The notes under the pieces are model-generated. The model saw only the letters and a program-made list of their open reading frames with translations, was not told the DNA's origin and searched no databases. A program made the translations under genes and the position numbers. DNA of 64,000 nucleotides from Salminus brasiliensis (Eukaryota > Chordata > Actinopteri > Characiformes > Bryconidae). Positions 32,301 to 45,514 of the stretch are shown here, one piece after another (positions within the stretch are counted from its first letter, which is position 1; each line of letters begins with the position of its first letter). Location of the stretch: the NCBI RefSeq assembly GCF_030463535.1, contig NC_132879.1, positions 45,403,970 to 45,467,969 of the forward strand, written 5' to 3'.

Positions 32301-34662
32301 TCAGTCCCAACACAAGCTGCAGGGTTACAACTGAATGAGCAGGCAAGCTCAGCACCTTCATTGGACAGAGACCACTGAGCCGGACACCACAGAGAGGGGA
32401 AAATAAACAATACCCCCCAAAAAACAACACAGGACAAAGCAATGACAGTACATTACAAATGCTTCTGTTTATAGCTCGATCAAATGGACTCCTTACGGGA
32501 ACACTCTTCCGTCAGCCACAGCGCGGCCCAGTCATCTAATTATAACCACAACACGCCGATAGACAGCCAAGCACACCCACCCTCAATACAACAACAACAA
32601 CAAAAAAAAAGTGCTTCAGTGTCCTTCTTAATGCTTTTCAGTGGGCTCGGTAATGCTGAACACTATTCCATAAATAGACCCACTTGAAGGGGTCCTCAGA
32701 AGCAATCTATGAATAGTCCAGTGTACAACAACACAATCGCACAACTGTGGATGGATTTCTGGAGCCAGGGGGAGCGTGGTAATGGACTGTATTATTCATG
32801 AGGAGGGGTCACATGTGGTGAACTTTTAGGAAAGGGCCACAACTTTTCCATTTTAGTTCCCAAAAGAGTTTGAAACGTCCGCGTTTAGTGCTGGCGAGGA
32901 TCATGTACACGTCCTTCTCAAAATAGAGCTGCACAACCAGCCACTGTTTTACAAGTGCAGAGTCAGACTAAATCGCTCAGCGTTTCAACCCCAGCAGTTA
33001 TAGTATAGCCATCTGTGGTCTGGACTCGCAGTTGGCCATGATCTAAGTGGGTGGGAAAGATGGCTTAGTTCTTTGGCACTGTTGAGATTACAGGGCAATG
33101 GCACTGAACTGAGGGTGCATATTAGAGTAATGCTATCCAGCTGAGGGTCTCTTTAAGTCAAGAATAGAGAGCTGAGGAGTTACTGCTCTTCTAAAACTTG
33201 GCTACATGTCATATAGAAGCTCTCCCTGGTCTGCATCAAGTAACAACACAACAGAAGGAAAAATAGGCATTTCTCACAAAAAGTGCTGATGTAAGATTTG
33301 CTTTTACCTCACCTCTAAATACCTATATGGCCAGGGGGAGGTGATCTCTGGGGCTTTGTGAGGTCACTGTGTCTATGCTCACAACAGCGGTTATAAGTGC
33401 TAAGAAAGTAATCTTTTAGTAAAAAGCAATTTACAACACCTTCAGTGGAGCCCTAAAGACCTGAATCCTTCAGTAGTCAGCAGTACTCAATTTAACTACT
33501 TAATTTCCCTAGGACACTGCCATTTCCACTGTGGCAACTCAGCAAGTTTTGTCCTGTGTACATTTTAGTCCTGCAGGTCACTGAAGCTTCTTAAATGTGA
33601 AGTCAAAAATATATGTAATAAATAAATTAAAAAAATAAAAACCTCAGAAGTCGAAGCTGGGAATGATGTCACACCTGAGTTGACTGTGTCCCACTTACAC
33701 ATTCAGATCACTCAGAGTTCAGAGTTTTCCAAAACTGGTCCGACAATCTTTTACAGGTGCTTTATGGTGAATCTCATCAAAACAGGTCTTACTTTCAACG
33801 TCCCAGGTTAGCATTGTTGGCGATACCAGTTGACAAATGCATTATGCAGTATTTTGCACCTCCAAACACCATAGAAATATGCCCCCAGATAGAAGCTGGC
33901 GACTTCCAACTGAGACAAATACACAGACGTGCTAATAAACTGTATAGCTTTTATAATACTACTGCTTTCAGTACTGCTGACGTGCAATGCGGCCATCTTG
34001 TCTATCCCAGTTCAAATGAAACGCAGCAGAAGTCTGCTATAAAACTATTATACAACTTTACCAACTACTCAAACTGTACTCTGCTACTGTCCAAGAAGCT
34101 TAACTGACCTCATTAGACAAAGCCTTTTGAGTTGTTTAGGGCATTTTGTTGAGGTAGCCACTCTAGGATTCGTGTTCTTACTTTACTAACGACCCTGTAT
34201 GTTTTGGGTATGAAACACTTGTAAGACCACAGGACGGGATCTGAAAATTAGCCCCATTAGGCTGGTTGAAATAGTCTCAAACAAGGAAAGGTTTTTTTTT
34301 AACACAGAGAACTATACAACTCTTCATTTGCCTTACTGAATGGAAGAGTCTGAGACCTGGGCTGGAAAGGAGTCCACATCAATATTTTAAGCTGACGCAA
34401 CGTTTTAACATGTTTTTTTTTTTCTTCATTTTTGGTCTCCAAAAAGGTATTTTAGGTCACGCTTTTCCACATTACCACTTCGTAACTGTCCATGGGGTCA
34501 GTCTATTCTGCTCCATTCAAAGCCACAGTTTAAAAAAAAAAACAAGTCAAGACTACTGACCAAATGCACCGAAAGTATGAGAGAACCTGGAATAATCACG
34601 AAACAAAAAGGGTGGTTTGTACACTAGGCAAAATTTCAGAGGCATACCACAGCGTGTGTGTA

Positions 34663-34717
<55 letters not shown>

Positions 34718-37700
34718 GCAATCAAATGTGACAAATAGAGTCAGTTTGCATAGATGTGACTTCACAAGCATTTTTGCATGCACCCATTGTTTCGAAATTT
34801 AATCACTGAATCATCCTGAATTAGCTTAAGCTTTCTTCTGGCAACGGCAGCCAATCACCACACCACACCACACAGGAAACGCAATATACACAGACCACAA
34901 AAAAAAGGCCATTGTTTAGTCATGTTAAAAACACAGAGCTGAAGCCAGCACTCATGCTGCAGTGGCCAGCGTGTCAGGTTTACTGGCCAAGCAACGCATG
35001 AGGTGTGGCTCTCAATTTGAGGGGACCTTACCAGTCAGTAAGAGGAGCTGGCCAGGCTCTGAGGAAAGACTAGGTCAGGATCTATAATGCATGACTAACC
35101 CATTTCCCATGGCCGCCAGCAAAACACTGCTCTGCGTAGAAGTGTTCTGTGTATGTACGAGTCTGCAAGTCTCCGACAGCACAGCGTTTAAGTGTCTCAG
35201 GGGTCTGCTTGAGAGCTCAAACCTTGCTGCTCTACAGTATGTATGCGTACATTAAATGTGTCGGATTAGATGTGTGATGCCATGGCTAACTTCTTTAAAT
35301 TATATCGCAGTGCTAATATATGGGGCTATCTATAGCTCAAGTATTCATCATGCCCTCTTCCTCAGTGTTGTGGTGCGTGGTGTGTGCGCGCTTGTGTGTG
35401 TGCATGCAAGCAGCTGTGGATTCTGTCGAGACTCCTCGTGCCTCAGAGGATCAGCAGATGGACGGCTCTTTGAGAAAAGAAGTTCAATTTGCCAACAAGG
35501 AGGCCACTGTGGGGAAATGGAGGGGCGCTAGCTAGATAAAGCATATGTGCTGGTGAAGGAAAGACCCAGACCTATAAGGCCCTTCGTATCTGTGTGTAAA
35601 AAGCGTGTGTATTAAAGATAATGCATGTTTATGAGTCGAGGATGTTCAAGTATGAGTTGCGCCTTATCACTGTCCTAACTAAAACTGGTGAGTCACCTGA
35701 AAGCATAAAGCCATGAAGATATAGGGTTTCCAAAAAAAAAAAAAAAAAAAAAAAAAAAGCTTCTAAGCATAGACTGTGACCTTTGTCCTGTCTCGTAAGA
35801 TCACAGCATACACATTGAACTGACTAGAATAACTCCTTCCAGTCTCAAAATGGGTAAAAAGTCAGAAAGCAGTGCAAGAATAAACATTTCAAAACAAACA
35901 GTACTGGAATCCGCAAGCTAACTCTCCAGCATGTTTAATACATACCGGCAAAAGTGTTATTTAAATTAAAAAATTTAAATAAAAAAAAATTTAAAAATTT
36001 AAAATCATGTATACATTTTTTTTGCATGAGATCAGAATTCTAGGGATACAGATAAACCGGTCGTTTGGCCACGTGTTCGCGTAGATAAATGAAACGTAAC
36101 TGTTCACATACTTGCCTATATGCTACGCATGTTACTGGAGGCTTCCACTAGAGGGCGGAACAGAGAACACTAATCTGGACATCCCTACTGTGACACTTTA
36201 CTAAGGGATCAGTATTAAGTCTATGTGGTGACCTGGCCAGTACCTTAGTACCCTTGAACTTTAATGGCTGTTTACCACAAATACAGCCCGTGCTGTATGA
36301 GATACAAAAAAAAAAAAAAAGAAAAAAAAAGCCATGACCCAATTATCAAGAGGCAGCAGATTCAAGGCTGGGACAATCGTCCTTGTTCTCTCTGGGTGGG
36401 TAGAACGGCCCTCCTTCTTCCTCAATTACAGAAACGCTAGCAGGTGTGTATTTCCATCAGCCAATGTAACAGAACCAATGTTTTCCTCCAAGCGCGTTCA
36501 GTGGAAGCCTGCTGTGGGCCATGCTATTTATTCGCTGCGCAAGCACATTGTCCAGTTGCCCTGTAGGCTTCAGTAGATAAACCTCAGAAATCAATAAAAG
36601 AACCTTATAAGCAACTTAAAAATCAATTATTTTGCCCCGACAACCAAACTGTTTTAATGACCTCCTGAAAGACCAGACAAAATGACACTGTACTGGGTGT
36701 AGATCAGCAAAGTGTAGTAAAGAAATGCATTCAAGCAAGAATGTAAGTGAACCTTTTGAGTGTTGTTTTTTTCAGTGTATATCTGCTTATTGGAGCTACA
36801 TTAATACACAATGGCTTTAAGTCAGTCTGTTGCACTCATTGGCTTCTGCATGACTCAGCTTTAATACTCTGGCCACCTGTTCTAGAGAGACTTCCAAGGC
36901 ATCCAAACAGTATTAAAAGACATACTAGGAGCCTTATTGGCTTTGCTTAATCCTTTCTTTTTGTTGTTAAATTGTTTTAGATGATATAAACTGAATAGAA
37001 AACACAACTAAAACAGAAACCTCACACTGTTTCCCATCACAGCCATTTTGTACAGTAAGGACAGAAAAACTGTAATTGGACAGTCAGGTCAGGCATTAAA
37101 ATAGCAATAAGGCCTCGGTAGGGGACCAGTACGAGACTCATCTGTCCAGGGGTCCGTTGTAAGATTAGCTTGAGTACAGGTCATATTATGGGGGAACGTG
37201 GAGGGCAGATTAGAATCAGACTTCTTAATGATGATCACCTGTATCAGCTATAAGCTACTTTACACTGAAACACTCCATACTGCTCAAAGTCAAGGCTAGA
37301 ACACATCCGGGTGTGATGTGCTGACTGAAAAGAACTGCAGTGTTTAGAATTGTGACATCAGTGGGGAAAGGAAAATGCTTACAGGGTGACGCACTCTCTT
37401 TAGCTAAATTAGGGAAGCACTGATGAGGGAATTGAAATGATGATGCCAATATATCCATTTATGTACGCATCTGCAGATACATAAACACCCCTACACATTT
37501 TGCTCTTCCTTTATAATATGGCTCAAATATAAAGAGCTGTCCAATGCTGATTATTGCTAACTTAAGCAAACGTTTGGCAACACTGATCCTGGAGCCTCCC
37601 CGGGATCATTCAGCACAAGGCAGGAACACCTCTGGACAGGGTGCCAGTCAATTGCAGGGTATCACACAACCTAGGGCAATTTAGCACAAGGAACCAGAGC

Positions 37701-40700
37701 ACGGACACAGGGAGAACACACCAAACCTACAAAGCGACCAGAGTGAGGATCGAACCTACAACCCCAGGCCTTTGGAGCTGTGCGACATACTCACTAAACA
37801 TGGTGCGACCCTGCTGCCCCATTTTAATATCTTTTCATAATAAGAGAACTTTGGATGCTCCTTAACTTCGCCAGAGTTTAACTACTAAAAATTTTAAAAT
37901 GGGGATTTACATTATAATATGTTTAGGAACCGATAACCAAATATTCTGAGACGTGGTTAGCTAATTTAGCAAGCTAGATCAAAAGAACAAACAAAATGAA
38001 ATGAAACACTGGAACAAACGCTAGAGGTGCTGCACCAAGCTAAACACTCTGAAACAGAAAGAAACAAATGATATTCAGGCACACCCTAACCACCACAGTG
38101 TAAATCTTCATCGTGCCATGCTCCAGTCCATGGTAAAACATATAGGATAAGTCCCTGGTAACCTGCTGCAACAAAGTAACCATTGGGACTTTTTACATAT
38201 TACTGCAGTATCTTTAACGCCACTATTATTCAGGTGCTGCACCGCTTGTACCCATAACATCTCAGCACAAATCTCAGCCTCTCAATGAAAACGAGCGCAG
38301 AGTACTGCTCTCAAGGTTCTAGGTTTTTCCACAGCCTGTAACAGCACACCTCATGTTGCTAACCAGCTAACCAGTTCAGTGTTCCTCTGACACAAGCTGC
38401 TTTTCCTAAATCAAATAAGAAAACTTGGAGAGCTTTGTCCTTCACCTTCAGCACCACAAACCACAAAGTAGAGACCCAAGTCAGAATGGGAATGTGTAGA
38501 CTTTTTGGCAAAGAAAAGTAAGTCATTGGAAACTGAGGGTGATCTCAGTTAGCATGCATGAATGCATAAAGATTATAATTTGGATAAATAAATTAAAATA
38601 AATTGGATTAAAATTAAAATAAAATAAAAAAGGAGGGTCAGAAAAACTGTTAACAAGAGCTTACAGTGCATTGTGCAACATCTGATATCCCTCAATATTT
38701 TTATTTATTTTTTATTAAGGACAAAGCTAAATATACTTTCTGTGACTAGACACCGCAGGCAGAGCACATGCTTGTTGACGACATACTTAATGGAACCCAT
38801 GTGCACAAGCACAGGATACATATAGGGAATGGCAAGTGTTCAATGACAAGTAATAGTAGAGTATGAGTGGGAGAGCTAGTGTAGTGTGGATGGAAGGGCG
38901 AGTAGGGGTGGGACATAGCTCCATCCACTGCCTTTCCTGGAAAGCTGGGGGCAATTTGTTCTGGGCCTTTTGAAAGGCATGCCAACTGGATGGAAAGTTA
39001 ATGGTGAAGGACACACAGTTCACTTGTGTGTTCTTCAGTAACCAAGCGGAGTTTCATCAATTACAATAGTGACAGCAGAGCTAGGGTATCTAAGTGATAT
39101 AGGTAGAATACTCCCACACTTCTAACTGCTCTGGTGTGCCTTGTGCGGTAGACACATTTTATACCTCTCTTCATAGGCTGGTTAAGAGGCTAGGATTTCA
39201 CCATTAACAAGGCCACACCGTCTTGACCTCTGAGCAGTATGTATGGCGACCTTATTAGTCTGTCCTTACAAAGAGCCCATCAGGGCCCATAGGATTTAGA
39301 CAGTACTCTCTTCAAGTTACCCTTCTGTGATTAGACAAAAGCACTCAACGACAAACTAGGACTTTGAGAATGGACTGAGAACATAATCATGAACTACAAC
39401 CACTACCTTACACTCAATTATGCCAATTCCACCCCAGTCAGTTTCCAAAAACACCTCATGTCCTTCAATGATCTCCAAGAACACCGGGCCCATAATGGTG
39501 TTGCTCCACTGTGGACTGCATCAATAATTCCTTATCGCTGTCCCTCAGCATTACAACATGCTGAGCACAGAAGGCCTGAAGGTCAGCTATAAATCACCAG
39601 GCATGTGGGTGACCAGGTGCAGCTTTCTCTCTGCCATTCAATGAAGAAAAATTCACTGCCACAGAGATCTAGGATAAGCCTCAGAGTTCAGTGTTGTACT
39701 AATAATTGCCTAATTATGCAGAGTTGCAAGCTTGCTTGACATGGACTTATTTTTTTGAACAGACCCTTGTGAGCCACAACAGCACTGGTGAACCTACAAC
39801 CTATGCAACCTTCACACCGAACAGCCACAGCGATAAAAGCACTGACGTAGACTAAAGTGAATAACACTGACTATCTAGTTCCAGTGGCACCCGTCAAGGG
39901 GTGGGATAAACTAGACAGATAATTCTTGAAGGTGGTGTGTTGGAAGCAGGGAAACTGGGCAAGCATAAAAAGCCATTCCGACAAGGGCCAGATGACTGGG
40001 TGAGAGCAGGTCTTGTGGGGTGTTCCCGGTAAGCGGTGGTTAATACCTACCAAGACTGGTTCCAAGGAAGTACAAATGATCCTTCCTTGGGTGTCCGAGG
40101 CTCACTGAAGCACATGGGGAGCGAAAGCTAGCCCACTTGGTCTGAACCCACAGAAAAGCTACTGTAGAACAAACTGATGAATGTTGTAAATGTTGGCTAT
40201 GTCTTGTAGCTGCGACGAGTCAGAACCATTTTAGTGGCACAAGAGGAGCCTACACAATATTATAACCATAAGGCAGGTGGTTTTAATGTTATGGCTGATC
40301 ACTAAAATCACTGCTATTAAAAAGACAGTGGTTACACTCTTCAGGTTCGACCAATAACCATGTTCCTAATAGAGGTCTTCAGATCTTTTTCACACTCCTA
40401 CATCTCTTAGAACAAGCATGGTTCTTTACAGAGCCAAACATGGTTACTCTATTGCATTCCTCAAAGAACCATTAGAAAGCCCTTTATTTTTAGAAGAGTG
40501 TCACCATGTACAGATTTCAACAGCCTTCATTACAATGTCCTCATGGAAGGCAAAAGATAACAGGGCACTGGAAAACAGCTCAGATTTCCTAAGCATGAAG
40601 TCTGGATTACGTTATCGATGTTAGGGAGTACAGAGGCCAATGCCAGCTAAGTTTATCTACCATGGATGGCCAAGGCATGCACACATAGTGGGGCAGTTGT

Positions 40701-41569
40701 GGCTCTAGTGGGGCAGTGGTGGCTCAACAGCTCAGCGGTTAGAGCGCCGGGATATCGAAAACAGGGTTGTGGGTTCGATTCCCGGGCTCGGCAAGCTGCC
40801 ACTGTTGGGCCCTTGAGCAAGGCCCTTTACCCTCTCTGCTCCCCGGGCGCTGGAGTTGGCTGCCCACCGCTTTTTTTTTTTTTTAATGTTTTGTGTATTT
40901 GATTAACATTTGGCAGTTCACTTCAAAGGCCCTCCAACACACTCCGAAGAAACATGTGGCGCGATCTGGGAGAGAGCAGGCATTTGAAATTAAAGAGTTC
41001 TTTAACTCGACACCCTCTCAGGGGAGTCCAGTCTCTGACCACGCATCCCTCTGCCTCTCTGGAGTAATAGTACTGAAACCCTGCCATTCATGAGGGTCTC
41101 TCACTATCTCTCTACAACACCTCTCTGAGTCACACGTTCAGCAGCACAGCACAGAGCTGTTCTACTCCAGTCTAGTTCTGACCTCAGGGAATTGTCTGAA
41201 TGGAAGGGAGGAGTGATAACACCAAGCTGTACTATTTACATGTTCCGAGTTCGAAAGACTCACTGTGCTCGCCAACAAGGATCACTACCTTCACCCCTGT
41301 TCCAGCCCACTTCCCAGCTTCCCATTTCTTGGCTTTCACCAGTGAAAGAGAAATGGTCATACGTTCCACTAAGATTCTGACCAATCAGGAAGTAACCTTT
41401 GTACAGCATAACCTCTGTACACAGAAGCTCAGACATGTGACACACACACTCGCTCTCCCCAACACACACATATACATTGGCTCTTAAAAGTATGTCAGGC
41501 AATAATTCTTCTCTACCTTTGAGGGGAAAAAAATAAAAAATAATTAAAAAAAAAAACTTTTCAGAACAT

Positions 41570-41611
<42 letters not shown>

Positions 41612-44600
41612 AACAATATCAGAATGCTCTTTAAACACTGTTTCAAAAGGGCCCAATTTCATAGAAAACCAAAACGTTCACATTTTCAAATGAACACATT
41701 TATTTATGTCTATATGTCGACATTCCATTTTTAATTACTTTATTCTGACATGATGTGAATCTGGCAGTTGTTCTTTACACTGTATCAGAATTTCATGATG
41801 AATGGAGCAATAGAAATAATCCAAAATTACTTGAAAAATGAAATAAAAAAAATATTTTAAAAATATTTTAATATTACTCGGATACAAACATTTTGCATCA
41901 TTTCAGTGGTCCGCCCTGGGGCCCCCATTAAACAACCACCCACATTTCTCAAACTTGCCGAACAAATTCAGGTCAACACACTGAGAGACATTAGAAAACC
42001 CTGTTTATCGGAAGAGTTGGAGAGGCAAAGAGAGCAGAGGCAGAACTGATAGGATACACTTAAATAATCTGAAGAAAGGAAACACACCGGGGACTGCAGC
42101 AGCAGTTACAAAAAAGTCCCTGAGGAACAGATGAAGAACGTCTCATACACACCTGCACACACAGCCTGAAATTGCTCACTGATGGCGAGACGCTGGTTGG
42201 CACATCTATGGCCTTTGCTTTTCATTGGCCTACAGAGCCAGATTACCTAAAGGCTAAGAGATGTGCCTGATCCACTCAAGCGTGTTGGTTTGAGAGGGGA
42301 CAATAAATGTAGTTTCTCAAGAGACTGAATTGAAATCATATGGCCCAGCTTCTATGCATGCTGCATTTATTCTTACAAAAACAATTATGGAATTTAGCAT
42401 TTCAGAGATGTGTGATTTTGTTATGACAGATTTTTATAATTTTCTGATATGGCTGGACAAAATGACAATATTTGGATAATTATTGTGATCTATTACACCA
42501 CAATGAGCCTCTCTGAGCTAATGGTGGATATTGTCAGTACATAAAACTGAACAACTGCAATTACATTACAAAAGAAGAGCATAATTAGGCCTGTTTAGTT
42601 GTATTTAAGCCATATATTTGAAGAAAGTTTTTTGTATCACATCCCGAGCAACGTTTCTAAACATTTTACCGTCCACACAAGAAAACAGACCCAAATACCA
42701 CAAAAGGTTGAAAGGTTGAAGCACCCCTACAGGACCTACCAGTCAGTCAATCAGTGGTCGTTAGGCAGGTAAAAGCATGTGCAAGTTACCATTGCAACAT
42801 CAGCATCTTACTTTAAGGAGTGTTTGGTCCAATACATTTATTTTAAAAAATTAATAAATAAAATAAAAAGAAAAGTGGGGCCTTGAGTGTAAAACTGATA
42901 AAGACGCCATTTTAAAACACTACAGAGCAGTTTTGGTTTGCCACATCACCTACCTCTACTTCCATTAAACCCTAGAAGGACTGAACCATTTAGAGAAATG
43001 AGCAGGTCTAATGAGGCCAGACAACACAGGATGTGTTGTCTGTAAAGAGTGCACACCCCATAATCACTACATAGACTGAACACTCAATAGTCTAAAATGT
43101 AATTACACAAATGCGGGTATGTCTGCCTCACTAGCGTGCATTATGACCAACACTAGGACAGCATTAGGACTTCAGTGCAAGTGGCTCATACCAATACCCA
43201 TAATTTAACAAAACACACATTGTGCTGGTTCAAAAGCTCTATAGCTCTAGAGCTCCTCTGCATCTGTTTTTCACTTCTTCACTCCAAGTTTTCATGGATA
43301 GTCCATCACAAGCCAAACAAGCTCTGCAGCTAACCAGCTGACACAGAAAGTATCTCATTAACATCAAAATGCACCAAGAAACGCCTAGCTGAGTTACCGA
43401 GCGAGCTCAACCACAGACCCACGTCCAAAGACACCTGGCCTGGTGGGATGGAAAAGGCCAGCGAAGCACCAGCAAAACCCACCAGGAGGAGTCATTAGGA
43501 GAACGGGTGAGTCATGATTTTACTGATTAAGTGTGATTCAAGTGCGCTTGGGTTCATGAGATAGTCATTGACTAAATATGGTCAGAGAGGAACAGTGAAT
43601 GAACAAGATCAACAGTTGCATCTCTTGGTGAGAAGCTGTTCCACTGAAGTCACTCGTGGATGCAGTTAGATCTTAATAAGGATACCTGCTCAGTACAACT
43701 CAGGGTGACATTGCTGTAATACGTTCTTATGAAGCCCGTGTGACACACATTCGATGACATAACCCAGTTTTGAAGGGGGTATTTCCACAGGCTTAACCAG
43801 CTTCACTGCAGGCCTTGCAAAATTTGGCTTGACAGGTCTGACACGGCTCGCGGTCTGTTGCGTGAGCACAGTGTTGTGAGACTCACACTGAGGTATGGCA
43901 CACACACTGTCCTGCCGAGGACAAAGAATCTCTTAAAATACTTTTTTAAGAAGATACACTGATTAGCTGATATCTAATGCTCTTAACTATTAGCAAACAC
44001 TGCACATTGGCAATTTGCGAGGTTGCTGAGCTTCCAAGGTAGTAAAAATGCTGCGCTCATAATTTTTAAAGAATGTAGACAGACCACAAAATACCACAAA
44101 CTGAAACTGGAGCTTCCTGCTGAGGACATGACAAACACGTGAAACATTGCAGATGACTTCCTTGGAATTCTCAAACAACTTTTTAAAAGAAAATAGGTGG
44201 CAAATAGGTCACTATTTCCCAACTTCACCATAAAAGAATACATTTGATTCAATCTCTGAGAGCACAGGAAAAAAAGGGGGACAGTGAAACCCAAACAATG
44301 TATCCAGCCACAACACCTGTACCATGTCTACCAGACACACAATGCAAATAAGCCCCAGCCAGCATCTGTTACCGAACACTGGGGTCTGTTTAAAGTTTCA
44401 TCGGTCTGGTCATATTGCTGACTATCCATCTGTACTCAGAGTCAGCAAGGCGTCTGCTCCTTCCAACAGGCTGGGATAGTTTTACACCTGCTGCATTATG
44501 AGCACACCACGCCACGGCCTCCGCAGCCAACCACCAATAGCTCGACACGCTAATGTACACCCCAGAATCTGGTTACGTACAAAACAAGCAGCCCAACAAC

Positions 44601-45423
44601 TTCTTGCTTGCTATTGGATGTTTGGCTGAACGTGACTGTGAAATTCTCTCCAAAATATTATACACCTAAGACACAAACCAGTCTGGACTGGAGTGGTGTA
44701 GCCAACATTAACTGTCATTTTTGCTGCACATTTGATAGTAAAATAAGTGGTCCAGCTGTGGTTTTGTTAGCTAACAATACGCTAATGCACACAAATTCAA
44801 ACAGCATAGATATATGTCTGACCTTTTCTGAGGCAAATGTTAAGACTAACCTAGGACAAATCAGCCATTTGTTACAGGTCAGGTTTCTAGTAGAAAACAG
44901 ACACAGACAGCATAGTTATGTTGCCTGTAAGGAGTTCACCTCACTGCCTTAGCATAGATTATAATGCAGAATATTGATCATTTGTTTTGTCAAATTTACA
45001 CCTATAGTAATTAGTATAAAGTAATTGTTTTAATAGGTGAACAACTTAAATATGAGCCTAATGTTCTATTCAGTGACTGTGGAAGAGTTATCTGAACCAT
45101 CAATAAAGTCGACGTGAACCAGAAAACTACAAATACAATTTTCCTTCCATACCCAGACGAATACTCAGGCTCATTTATGCTCAAGGATAAGTATCCTAAT
45201 AGATACGGATGGAACAAAGCAGTGCCACTGGAAACCGTTGGGGTAGTATAGCCAATAATGTGAGCAAGGTACGACCACTGCCATATGAATACGACAAATA
45301 ATTTCTTCTCTGGCAGAAAAGAAACTTATGCTGGACCTTTTCTATTTTAATAATGCTCATTTGTTTGGTGTGTAATTGGTCAGCTCTTTAATGCACGCAG
45401 AAAATAGAGCAGGCTCTAACCGA

Positions 45424-45514
<91 letters not shown>

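Noticed and set aside
33757-34107. 116-codon open frame in adipor2 intron 2
   Set aside because: No recognisable domain, no supporting splice context, low-complexity asparagine/serine-rich end; expected by chance in 64 kb.
40720-40800. tRNA gene
   Set aside because: Has A- and B-box-like sequence but does not fold as a full tRNA and continues into a SINE body shared with other copies.
44608-44952. 114-codon open frame in adipor2 intron 2
   Set aside because: No family resemblance and composition like the AT-rich intron around it.
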